64,000 nucleotides of DNA from Bacteroidales bacterium UBA1680. GTDB lineage: Bacteria > Bacteroidota > Bacteroidia > Bacteroidales > UBA932. The notes beneath the pieces were generated by a model. It did not search any database and was not told the DNA's origin. It saw nothing but the letters and a program-made list of their open reading frames with translations. Shown here in pieces: positions 50,774-58,902 of this stretch; the first letter of the stretch is position 1; each line of letters begins with the position of its first letter. The position numbers and the translations under genes are program-made. The stretch lies in contig DCKG01000022.1 in the NCBI GenBank assembly GCA_002320605.1, positions 62,001 to 126,000 of the forward strand, read 5' to 3'.

Positions 50774-52270
50774 ATGAAACCAGCGCAAATAACTATATTT
50801 CTTCTTGCGATTTTCGCCTTGCTCTTCGGCATCTGGTTCGCCTTCCCATCGAAGGGCGTGGAAGTCGCAGGCGTGCATTTAAGATTCCCGAACTATGAAT
50901 CTTACAAGAAGAGCCTTGAAGATAAGCGTACGGAAATCGATGTGGACTCCGTGCTCCTCGCCGTCGATAGGAGCTATGAGATGGTGAAAGGCTCGGAAGA
51001 CACTCTGGCATATTACTATAATTATTTAACGACGAATCCGAACAGGATTTATATGCCTGGGGACGACTACCATTTCTTGGATTCATTCTTCGAAGAAGCT
51101 CGGAAGGCGCAGAAAAACGGTACTCTCGTGAGAATCCTGCATTACGGAGACTCCCAAATCGAGATGGATAGGATTTCCTCCGTCCTGCGTCAGGATCTTC
51201 AGGAAAGATTCGGCGGAACCGGTCCTGGAATGGTGCCTATGATACAGAGGATTCCAACTGTGTCAGTCAGCCAAAAGGCATCAGGGTCGCTGACTCGTTA
51301 TGCCATGGTGGGTGACTCGCTGACGAATAAGGCTTCGAACCATCGCTATGGGCCTCTCACGCAGTTCTGCACTGTAAGCGGCAACGCCACGTTCTCATTT
51401 TTCAAGACTAATAACCGCTATTCGAAGCAGCGGGCAAAAGAAATCTCGAAAATCGGCATCCTGCTAGGATACAACAGCGATGATTTCACTATAAAAGTGA
51501 AGTGCGACACGCTTCGGGAGCAGACCAAGACATTGAAAGCAAAAGATGGGGTTACTCTGGTCTCCATGAATCTGGGCAAGAATGTCGGCAAGGGGACGAT
51601 TTCGTTCTCGGGAACGGCTGATGTCTACGGAATATTGCTGGATGGCGGTTCGGGAGTAACCGTAGACAATGTAGGCCTTCGTGGTTGCGCAGGATTCATA
51701 TTCTCCAGCATAACCCCTGCTGTCATGAAAGGAAGTTTCGCCGCTACGGACACTCGCCTGATACTCATGCAGTTCGGTGGGAATGCGATTCCAGGAATAT
51801 ATTCAAAGAAGGCTATCTCTGCCTATACCGGCAGAATCGTCAAACAGTTCGACTATTTCAAAAAAGTGGCGCCAAAGGCAAAAATCCTTTTCATAGGCCC
51901 TTCTGACATGGGAAAAAGCGTGGATGGAGAAATCGTGTCGTGGCCGCTGCTGAAAGAGATGAACGATTCCCTGAAAACCAGCTGCCTGAATAACGGAGTG
52001 GCATACTGGGACACGTTCAATGTGATGGGCGGCGCAGGCTCCATGAAACGCTGGGTGGCTCACAATCCGCCGTATGCGGGGCCTGACTACATCCATTTCA
52101 CGAATAAGGGGGCCGAACACATTGGGAATGCCTTGGCAAGGTCTTTCCTTCTCTACGATGATTTCTATGACCTGAGGCAGCAGCTCTCCGACAAGGCTGT
52201 CATGGAATACATGAATATGCTGTCGGATAGTTCGGGAGACCAAAGTGCCTTGCCTAGCGGAACTCAATGA
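50774..52270 (+). CDS. SGNH/GDSL-type periplasmic protein of an O-acylation cluster (first)
   Basis: A 498-residue protein with one N-terminal transmembrane helix (5-25) and an extracytoplasmic SGNH-hydrolase fold. The Ser block is LHYGDSQIEMDR (Asp126-Ser127), Gly and Asn blocks are VGLRGCAG and QFGGNAI, and the C-terminal dyad is DYIHFT (Asp438, His441). Proteins of this type partner with MBOAT membrane acyltransferases and pass acetyl groups to glycans. It overlaps the next gene by 4 bp. It is predicted to be the transferase with an intact triad. Confidence 0.82.
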   Translation: MKPAQITIFLLAIFALLFGIWFAFPSKGVEVAGVHLRFPNYESYKKSLEDKRTEIDVDSVLLAVDRSYEMVKGSEDTLAYYYNYLTTNPNRIYMPGDDYHFLDSFFEEARKAQKNGTLVRILHYGDSQIEMDRISSVLRQDLQERFGGTGPGMVPMIQRIPTVSVSQKASGSLTRYAMVGDSLTNKASNHRYGPLTQFCTVSGNATFSFFKTNNRYSKQRAKEISKIGILLGYNSDDFTIKVKCDTLREQTKTLKAKDGVTLVSMNLGKNVGKGTISFSGTADVYGILLDGGSGVTVDNVGLRGCAGFIFSSITPAVMKGSFAATDTRLILMQFGGNAIPGIYSKKAISAYTGRIVKQFDYFKKVAPKAKILFIGPSDMGKSVDGEIVSWPLLKEMNDSLKTSCLNNGVAYWDTFNVMGGAGSMKRWVAHNPPYAGPDYIHFTNKGAEHIGNALARSFLLYDDFYDLRQQLSDKAVMEYMNMLSDSSGDQSALPSGTQ

Positions 52271-53526
52271 ATATGATGAAGCGCAATCTGGCATATTCAT
52301 TCATCCTTATCCTGCTGCTTCCTTTCGGGCTGCAGGGGCAGAGCATTAAAAAATATGTCCCTAGCTACGATTTCGTCAATTTCAAGGCAAATCAGATTCA
52401 GTTCCTTGGTGATTCTGCCTCATTCGAGAGGGTTTATGACAAGCTTGATTCGGTGGTTTTCCTTGGGGAAGGGCACCTGAATATAATGCATATCGGTGGT
52501 TCTCATGTTCAGGCCGGGGTTTTCACCTCTCGTTTGCGGAACAATTTGCTTTCTCTGGCCGAAGGGCTCGATGGCGGCAGGGGGCTTGTGTTTCCTTTCT
52601 CGGTGGCTAGAACCAACAATCCTGTCAGTTTCGTCGTGCATAGGACGGGAATATGGGAGGCCACGAAAAATGTCGGTCGTTCTCCTGACCATCGTCTCGG
52701 ACTGACTGGAATGGCCGTCACGACCGAAAGCAAGAAAGCTTCCGTGAGCGTTGTCACCGTCTCGCGCGAACCTCAGCCAGACGATCCAGAGATCCTGTTC
52801 AATTGCGTGAAGGTGCTGGGATATTCAGAAAAGGGAGGCAGGGAGCCTCTGGTTCTACGCTCCGAGGCCGATACTTTGCATGGTGAATATTCCGAGAGCG
52901 AATCCAGCTGGACTTTCTCGCTACCTCAGCTTACCGATTCCGTGACGATCACGATTTCCGAGACTGCCGGCTGCTTCACGCTTACCGGGATTTATCTGGA
53001 CAATCGCTCGCCCGGAATAACCGTGACGGGAATAGGCGTAAATGGGGCTGCGTTGACTTCTTATATGAAATGCCTTGATTTCCAGAGAGATCTCTGTCTC
53101 GTGAAGCCAGATCTGGTGCTGTTCGCCATTGGCGTGAACGATGCTTCAGGAAGGGATTTTCACGTTGATGACTTCAAGTCGCGCTACGCCTGGATGATTT
53201 CACAGATTCGTGCGGTTAACCCTGACTGCGCTTTAATATTCATAACGAATAACGACAATATGCGCAGAGTTGGTCGTCGCAGCAAAAGAGTGAATGAGCA
53301 TGGCCCGGTCGTGGAGAGAGCGTTCAAGGATCTTTCAAAGGAATATGGCGGGGGTCTCTGGGACCTCTTCGACATCATGGGCGGCCTTGGGTCAGTGAGT
53401 AATTGGAGAACCGCAGGAATGATACAGAGCGACGGCATCCATTTCACGAAAGCGGGCTACGACCTGATTGGCGATTTGCTATACGATGCTTTGATGGATA
53501 AATATTTGCAACATATTCAGAAATAG
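52267..53526 (+). CDS. SGNH/GDSL-type protein of an O-acylation cluster (second, Asp replaced)
   Basis: A 419-residue exported relative of the preceding protein (signal peptide 1-25, LQG). The Ser block reads IMHIGGSHVQAGVF, so Ser79 is kept but the Asp before it is Gly78. The other blocks are GVNGAALTSY, FAIGVND, and DGIHFT with Asp389 and His392. The triad is therefore complete, although the hallmark GDS is not. Two ATGs start the gene (52267 and 52273). The ATGA overlap with the first SGNH gene and a 3-bp gap to MBOAT show tight co-expression. Confidence 0.8.
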   Translation: MNMMKRNLAYSFILILLLPFGLQGQSIKKYVPSYDFVNFKANQIQFLGDSASFERVYDKLDSVVFLGEGHLNIMHIGGSHVQAGVFTSRLRNNLLSLAEGLDGGRGLVFPFSVARTNNPVSFVVHRTGIWEATKNVGRSPDHRLGLTGMAVTTESKKASVSVVTVSREPQPDDPEILFNCVKVLGYSEKGGREPLVLRSEADTLHGEYSESESSWTFSLPQLTDSVTITISETAGCFTLTGIYLDNRSPGITVTGIGVNGAALTSYMKCLDFQRDLCLVKPDLVLFAIGVNDASGRDFHVDDFKSRYAWMISQIRAVNPDCALIFITNNDNMRRVGRRSKRVNEHGPVVERAFKDLSKEYGGGLWDLFDIMGGLGSVSNWRTAGMIQSDGIHFTKAGYDLIGDLLYDALMDKYLQHIQK

Positions 53527-53529
53527 ACT

Positions 53530-55389
53530 ATGGGATTCTGGGACGTGGCATCTGACTTTTTCAAGAACCTGTTCGGCTTCGATCAGGCTCATCCGCTTCT
53601 GTTCACCCAGTTCTATTTCTGGGCGTTCTTCGCAATAGTCATGGCCTTCCTCTGCTTCTTCAAGAACAAGGTCTTGCTGCGGAATGCCTTCCTGTTCTTC
53701 GTGAGCCTGTTTTTCTATTACAAGACCAGCGGGCTTTTCCTGATGCTTTTCGTCTTCGTAATAGTCTATAACTATTTCGCTGGCTGGTGGCTCTACCCTC
53801 GCAAGACCAAATTCGCAAGGAATTTCATCGTGATTCTTAGTGCGGTAGTGGATTTGTCGCTGCTGTGCTATTACAAATACGCCTACTTCCTGACCGATGT
53901 TGTGAATAATCTCTTCGGGACTTCGTTCGCAGTGCATGATGCCATCGCTGAGTTCGGAAACATGATTGCTGGCCGGGAGGCTTTCAGCGTGGACAGCATA
54001 TTCCTGCCGGTGGGAATATCCTTCTTCACGTTCCAGGCGATGAGCTACGTGATTGACATATTCAGAAGGAAGTCCGAGCCGGTGAGAAATTTCCTCGATT
54101 TCGGTTTCTACCTGAGCTTCTTTCCTCAGCTGGTAGCAGGCCCTATCGTGCGCCCGAATCAGTTCCTGCCGCAGCTGCACAAGCCATTCTTCCTTGGCCG
54201 CAAGCAATTCGGCATCGCGGTGTTCTGGATTATGAACGGTCTGGCAAAGAAGCTGATACTGAGCGACTACATCGCTGTGAATTTCTGCGACCGGGTGTTC
54301 GAGAATCCTTTGCTCTACACCGGATTCGAGAATCTTACTGCCATATTCGGCTATTCGCTCCAGGTCTATGCCGACTTCTCCGGTTACACGGACATTGCCA
54401 CCGGCGTGGCAATGCTGATGGGCTTCTACCTGCCTAAGAACTTCGACTCGCCATATAAGGCGAAGAATGCCTCGGAGTTCTGGAAGCGCTGGCATATTTC
54501 CCTTTCCAAGTGGCTGCAAGACTATCTTTATATTCCTTTGGGAGGCAATCGCAATGGCACCATAGGCTCTTACGCCATTATTTTAGGTATAGCTTTCATG
54601 GCTTCCGCTCTCGCTAAGAACTGGTGGGTGTTTTTCTCCGTCCTTCTGCTGACCGCTGTCATTGCCTTCTTCATAATATTCAAAAAAAACACTCGCAAAG
54701 AGCTGATTTCGGACATCAACAGGATGGACACCATGCTTCTGGGTGGTCTCTGGCACGGGCCAAGCTGGAATTTCATGATTTGGGGTGGGCTGAACGGCTT
54801 AGGAATATTGATATATCGTTTCTGGAAGTCTTGCAACGTGTATGTGAGAGTGCTGGTGATAGGCCTCATTACCGGACTCTGCTTCGTTCTGAAGATGGCT
54901 TTCGAGGCGCCGGTGTTCAACCTGTTCTTTTACTGGACGTTGATTATATTCATAGGCGCTTTCGTCAGGATGCTATACAGCATGCTTAAGGGGCGTTCGC
55001 TGCCTTGGCTTAAGGATGCGTGGTCGGTGCTGATGACTTTCATATTCGTGACTTTCACTCGCCTTTTCTTCCGTAGCGGCTCCAATCTGGATCCGGCGGA
55101 AGCCAACGAAAAAGCATGGGGCACGGCCAAGAACATGGTGAACCAGATTGGCGGTGACTGGGATTTCTCTATGGTGCCGCAGATTGCCTGGCAGCATAGA
55201 AGCATACTCATAATATTCATCACCGGCATGCTTATCCACTGGCTCCCGGAGTGTTTCAAGAGGCGTTACCGCATCTGGTTCGCCAAGATGCCGCTCGTCG
55301 TCATGGTGCTCTTCTGCGTCATCGCGATATTCATAATCTGCCAGTTCATCACCTCCTACCTCCAGTCCTTCATCTACTTCCAGTTCTAA
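53530..55389 (+). CDS. MBOAT-family membrane O-acyltransferase (AlgI-like)
   Basis: A polytopic inner-membrane acyltransferase of 619 residues that carries acetyl groups across the membrane for transfer to a surface polymer. About 11-13 helices are visible. Family motifs are YYKYAYFL, LPVGISFFTFQAMSYVID, FFPQLVAGPIVR, YADFSGYTDIATG, FWKRWHISLSKWLQDYLYIPLGG, and GGLWHGPSWNF with catalytic His409. It ends the five-gene cluster GH125, LysM, SGNH, SGNH, MBOAT. The acceptor could be peptidoglycan or an exported polysaccharide; the LysM neighbour favours a wall-associated acceptor. Confidence 0.93.
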   Translation: MGFWDVASDFFKNLFGFDQAHPLLFTQFYFWAFFAIVMAFLCFFKNKVLLRNAFLFFVSLFFYYKTSGLFLMLFVFVIVYNYFAGWWLYPRKTKFARNFIVILSAVVDLSLLCYYKYAYFLTDVVNNLFGTSFAVHDAIAEFGNMIAGREAFSVDSIFLPVGISFFTFQAMSYVIDIFRRKSEPVRNFLDFGFYLSFFPQLVAGPIVRPNQFLPQLHKPFFLGRKQFGIAVFWIMNGLAKKLILSDYIAVNFCDRVFENPLLYTGFENLTAIFGYSLQVYADFSGYTDIATGVAMLMGFYLPKNFDSPYKAKNASEFWKRWHISLSKWLQDYLYIPLGGNRNGTIGSYAIILGIAFMASALAKNWWVFFSVLLLTAVIAFFIIFKKNTRKELISDINRMDTMLLGGLWHGPSWNFMIWGGLNGLGILIYRFWKSCNVYVRVLVIGLITGLCFVLKMAFEAPVFNLFFYWTLIIFIGAFVRMLYSMLKGRSLPWLKDAWSVLMTFIFVTFTRLFFRSGSNLDPAEANEKAWGTAKNMVNQIGGDWDFSMVPQIAWQHRSILIIFITGMLIHWLPECFKRRYRIWFAKMPLVVMVLFCVIAIFIICQFITSYLQSFIYFQF

Positions 55390-55415
55390 GAAATAGTTTT
55401 GTGATCGATACATCT

Positions 55416-56693
55416 CTATTCGTTTAGCAGCCACTCGTGGGCGGGAACAATCTTGATGGCCCTGCCATCATGGGTAATAGTTTCGCTCTGGAAATCTGTA
55501 ATGATATACAAATTGTTGCAACGAGTCGCTTTTGCTCCGGTCAGCAGGCTGTTGATCTCTCGTGTGCGCGTCTTCTCAGAAGACAGGTCATAGCATACTT
55601 GGTATAGCTCAAGCGCCTTGTTTCCTTTGCACACTACAAAGTCAGTTTCAATACCCTTGTCATTTTTGTAGTAGTAAATATCCTGCTCCTTAGGTCCATT
55701 ACGGCGCAGAAGCTCAATGTACACAAGTGTTTCCAGACGCCAGCCAAGATTGTCGCTAGCAAAAGCGTCAGCGCGGGCATCCATCATAGCCACATCAACG
55801 GCATAGACCTTTTCGTCATAAACGCGCTGGATGCTCTTCTGGGAGTATTTCTTCAGACCAATGAGAAGGTATGCCTCCTTGAGGTAGTCAATATACTTCG
55901 CTACCGTATGGCTGGACTTAATGCCAAACTTGTGGGCCCAGTCGTTCTCTACAACCACATGAGGCACGACATTCAGCAGATGATGAGCCATGCTTTCGAA
56001 AGCATGGGGATAGCGCAACTTGTGACGCTGTTCAATATCTCTCTTCAGAATATTATCTACCAGTTTGGAGATGTAGGATGTTTTGTTCTTCTCGTGTAAC
56101 AATTCGGGGAATCCACCCTGCTTGAGATAGACATCGAATGCGGCTCTACGGAAGGCAACGCTTTTGGTTGTCGGGGAATCGATGGAGACTCCAGTAGCCA
56201 TGCAGTAATCTCGGAACGAGAAAGGATAGAGTTCGATCTCATCGTGACGGCCGGTCAGATGGGTCGCAAGTTCTCCGCTAAGAAGTTTAGCATTTGAACC
56301 GGTGACAAAAACACGCATGCGACTCCGGAGCAACCTGTTCACGAATAGATGCCAGCCTGTAACATTCTGGACCTCATCCAGAAACAAATAGTTGAAATCG
56401 CCGTAGATTTTGTAGAGCACTTCTAAGACGATATTCAGATCCGCCGCAGTCATATCAAGGAAGCGCTCATCGTCGAAGTTGACGTAAGCGAAATTCACAC
56501 CTTTACTCTTGAGCATACTGTAGCACAAAGTCGATTTGCCGCTTCGACGCACACCGATAACCACCTGTGCCATCGTACTCTCTAGTTCAATGCGATCTTC
56601 TTCTGGCCTGGAAACCAGCGGCTCCCTCTCCAGTTTCTTAAGTTCCTCAAACTGCTCTGAGATCACCTGTTCTATGACTCTTTTGTCTATCAT
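55416..56693 (-). CDS. AAA-family ATPase with DUF4143
   Basis: A 425-residue protein of the AAA_14/DUF4143 group, common in Bacteroidales and of unknown role. Walker A is VVIGVRRSGKST, Walker B YLFLDEVQNV, sensor FVTGSNAKLL, and the arginine-bearing LTGRHDEIELYPFSFRDY. The C-terminal DUF4143 resembles a PD-(D/E)xK-type fold (ETDFVVCKGNKALELYQVCYDL includes the E...D...K pattern). The start at 56693 is chosen because a promoter at 56714-56743 leaves upstream ATGs outside the message. Three direct repeats precede the promoter. The 3' end nearly abuts the convergent MBOAT gene. Confidence 0.88.
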   Translation of the reverse strand: MIDKRVIEQVISEQFEELKKLEREPLVSRPEEDRIELESTMAQVVIGVRRSGKSTLCYSMLKSKGVNFAYVNFDDERFLDMTAADLNIVLEVLYKIYGDFNYLFLDEVQNVTGWHLFVNRLLRSRMRVFVTGSNAKLLSGELATHLTGRHDEIELYPFSFRDYCMATGVSIDSPTTKSVAFRRAAFDVYLKQGGFPELLHEKNKTSYISKLVDNILKRDIEQRHKLRYPHAFESMAHHLLNVVPHVVVENDWAHKFGIKSSHTVAKYIDYLKEAYLLIGLKKYSQKSIQRVYDEKVYAVDVAMMDARADAFASDNLGWRLETLVYIELLRRNGPKEQDIYYYKNDKGIETDFVVCKGNKALELYQVCYDLSSEKTRTREINSLLTGAKATRCNNLYIITDFQSETITHDGRAIKIVPAHEWLLNE

Positions 56694-56713
56694 AACGTTC
56701 CTATTTAGCATCA

Positions 56714-56743
56714 CAAAGATAGTGTCTTTCTTCATTAATGCAA
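56714..56743 (-). promoter_or_regulatory. Promoter of the AAA/DUF4143 gene
   Basis: On the minus strand TTG (56743-56741), a 19-base spacer and TATCTTTG (56721-56714) fit the Bacteroidota consensus. The TTG lies in the first of three direct repeats, so a protein bound there would compete with polymerase. Confidence 0.65.
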
Positions 56744-56816
56744 TACTTCGCCAAAATTGACCCATCTAAAATGCAATACTCCGCCATTATGGGATTATTT
56801 AAGTGCAATATTCCGC
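56739..56816. repeat. Three direct repeats upstream of the AAA/DUF4143 gene
   Basis: TGCAATAYTYCGC occurs at 56739, 56772 and 56804, spaced 33 and 32 bases, about three helical turns. On the minus strand each contains TATTGCA, the sequence that provides the -33 TTG of the nearest copy. Confidence 0.7.
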
Positions 56817-56897
56817 AAAATGTGTACATGTCTATTTTAATTCAGAATATTTATTATTATTACATTTGCTGTGACATAAGCCGGCGTGGAAATTACC

Positions 56898-57383
56898 ATG
56901 GGATTAAAGGAAATAGAAAGAAAGTTCTTGGTGAAGAATAATGAATATAAGGCATTGGCTGTCGGTGCCGTGCGGATAAAGCAGGGCTACATCAGCAGCG
57001 TGCCGGAGAGAACGGTGCGCGTACGCATCCGGGATGACCAGGGGTTCATTACCATTAAAGGGCACGGAAACGCTTCTGGCACTTCCCGCTTTGAATGGGA
57101 AAAGGAAATCGCTCCTGAAGATGCGCAGGCTCTTCTAGGCATTGCCGAGCCGGGCATCATCGACAAGACGCGCTATCTGGTTCCGGACACTGACGGGAAG
57201 CACATTTGGGAAGTGGACGTCTTCCATGGCGAGGACGAAGGGCTTGTCATTGCCGAGATTGAGCTTGGCTCCGAAGACGAGGCTTTCGATAAACCTGCAT
57301 GGATCGGTGAGGAAGTGACCGGGGATGAACGGTATTACAATGCCTACTTGGCGAAAAACCCTTTCAAGAATTGGGGCAATTGA
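56898..57383 (+). CDS. CYTH-domain protein (triphosphate tunnel metalloenzyme)
   Basis: A cytoplasmic protein of 161 residues that should bind and hydrolyse a triphosphate such as tripolyphosphate or a nucleoside triphosphate. It starts MGLKEIERKFLVKN, the family ExExK-type metal motif at the N-terminus. VRIRDDQGFITIKG and TRFEWEKEI follow the tunnel-strand pattern, as do IWEVDVF and VIAEIEL. The ATG at 56898 is preferred over a GTG four codons upstream. It precedes an unknown membrane protein by 19 bp, probably in one operon. Confidence 0.88.
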   Translation: MGLKEIERKFLVKNNEYKALAVGAVRIKQGYISSVPERTVRVRIRDDQGFITIKGHGNASGTSRFEWEKEIAPEDAQALLGIAEPGIIDKTRYLVPDTDGKHIWEVDVFHGEDEGLVIAEIELGSEDEAFDKPAWIGEEVTGDERYYNAYLAKNPFKNWGN

Positions 57384-57402
57384 GGACTGAATTTATGAAC
57401 AT

Positions 57403-58860
57403 ATGATCGAGATCAGCACGAAAATCCATGACCAGTACTCGATTGAATTGAAAGTCGGGTTCGTGACTCGCAAGCAGCAGAGAATGAATGATTTCTCTCT
57501 TGCGATGTGGATGTTCGTGCCCCGCAGCCTGGACATCACTAGGACGACGTATCCCAAGGAGATGTTTTATCAGGACGTGAAATCGAACATCAGGCTGATA
57601 ACCCCGACTTTCCTTCTGCGAGAAATAGTCGATGGTCCTGCCGTTCCACTGCAGAATATTCGAGAAGCCTTCGGGGCTATGGCCTCCAGCCCTACTAAAG
57701 CGAATATAGGGGAATATGAATATCATATCAAGATGTTCGCTTCCATCGTGAAAAGTGCGATGAGGGATGAGATACTCCACATTGCCACGAACCGCATAGA
57801 ACCGGACACGAATGCCCTTTGCGAGGGTTTCATCGAAAATGCCGAGAGAATTCTGGATGAATATGGGAAATTGCGTTCCATCATCAACGTCCCTACCGTG
57901 GAAACCGGCGTCATGCAGATGTATCTGCGAGGGGATGAATTCCTGGGGGATGTGGCCGGCAAGCACCTGCTGGATCTCATTGCCTGGCTGGAGGCTAAGG
58001 ATATGAAAGATCTGAGCCGGAAGGCCTCGGCATTATATTCAAAGATAGGGAATCATAAAAAGAATATGTCCTATCCCGAACTTCGTGAAGATGACCCAGG
58101 CCAGAACAGGCTCTATCTGCATCGCTTCAGCGTGTTAAAAAAATATATCGAGAGCGTCCTGTACCTCAGGGCTTCTAAAAAGCGAGACGGCGTGCTGGTA
58201 GAGCAGATTTATCTGAGCATCGCCGCTGGAATAGCCATGATCGTAGCCACGGGGCTCAGCGCTCTATTCCGGAAACAGTTCGGTTCCATGGCGCTGCTGC
58301 TATTCATCGCAATGGTAGTCAGCTACATGTTAAAAGATAGAATAAAAGACCTGATGCGCTATTATTTCGCCCACAAGGTCGGCAGCAAGTATTTCGACAA
58401 TAAGGCGAAAATCATTCACAAGGATGTAGAACTGGGCTGGCTGAAGGAAGGCGTGGACGTGCTATCCCTCAGCAAGGTGCCTTCAGACGTGCTTTCGGTG
58501 CGGAACAGCTCGCACCTCACCGAACTGGAGGACGACATGAATCCGGAACGCGTCATTCTCTACCGCAAGTCCGTGCATATCGACCGAACCAAGCTTCAAG
58601 GCGACACAGATTACGCCTTCCTGGGCATCAATGACATCCTCAGGCTGAACGTGCAGAACTTCACTAAGAAGATGGACGATCCCATCGTCCCGATGAAAAC
58701 CCTTTCATCCGATGGCGTGGTTAGCACCGTGCTTTGTAAAAGGGAATATTACATGAATCTAGTGCTTCAGTATAGTTACGATGATGTCATCGAATACAAA
58801 CGTTTCCGCATCGCCCTCTCCCGCGACGGCATTCAGAGCATAGAGGAAATTAGCCAGTAG
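57403..58860 (+). CDS. Unknown two-helix membrane protein
   Basis: A 485-residue protein that I do not recognise. Residues 1-265 are soluble and mostly helical, starting MIEISTKIHDQYSIELKVGF. Two hydrophobic helices lie at about 270-290 (QIYLSIAAGIAMIVATGL) and 294-312 (FGSMALLLFIAMVVSYML). The C-terminal 170 residues are mixed alpha/beta with many charges. The short hairpin in the membrane suggests that both large parts face the cytoplasm. Its place after a CYTH phosphatase hints at polyphosphate or triphosphate biology, but no catalytic motif is visible. Confidence 0.7.
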   Translation: MIEISTKIHDQYSIELKVGFVTRKQQRMNDFSLAMWMFVPRSLDITRTTYPKEMFYQDVKSNIRLITPTFLLREIVDGPAVPLQNIREAFGAMASSPTKANIGEYEYHIKMFASIVKSAMRDEILHIATNRIEPDTNALCEGFIENAERILDEYGKLRSIINVPTVETGVMQMYLRGDEFLGDVAGKHLLDLIAWLEAKDMKDLSRKASALYSKIGNHKKNMSYPELREDDPGQNRLYLHRFSVLKKYIESVLYLRASKKRDGVLVEQIYLSIAAGIAMIVATGLSALFRKQFGSMALLLFIAMVVSYMLKDRIKDLMRYYFAHKVGSKYFDNKAKIIHKDVELGWLKEGVDVLSLSKVPSDVLSVRNSSHLTELEDDMNPERVILYRKSVHIDRTKLQGDTDYAFLGINDILRLNVQNFTKKMDDPIVPMKTLSSDGVVSTVLCKREYYMNLVLQYSYDDVIEYKRFRIALSRDGIQSIEEISQ

Positions 58861-58902
58861 AGAATGTTTCGCCCATGATTTTTTCGGAAATCTGGTAATA
58901 TC

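Noticed and set aside
53479..54519. Long minus-strand open frame of 346 codons opposite the SGNH and MBOAT genes
   Set aside because: It is antisense to clear coding sequence, has no family motifs, and its composition (Glu/His-rich) mirrors the hydrophobic codons of the MBOAT gene.
56738..56941. Plus-strand reading MQYFAKIDPSK, MQYSAIMGLFK as a small repeated peptide gene
   Set aside because: The repetition comes from the 32-33 bp DNA repeats; spacing is not a constant multiple of three and no ribosome site is present.
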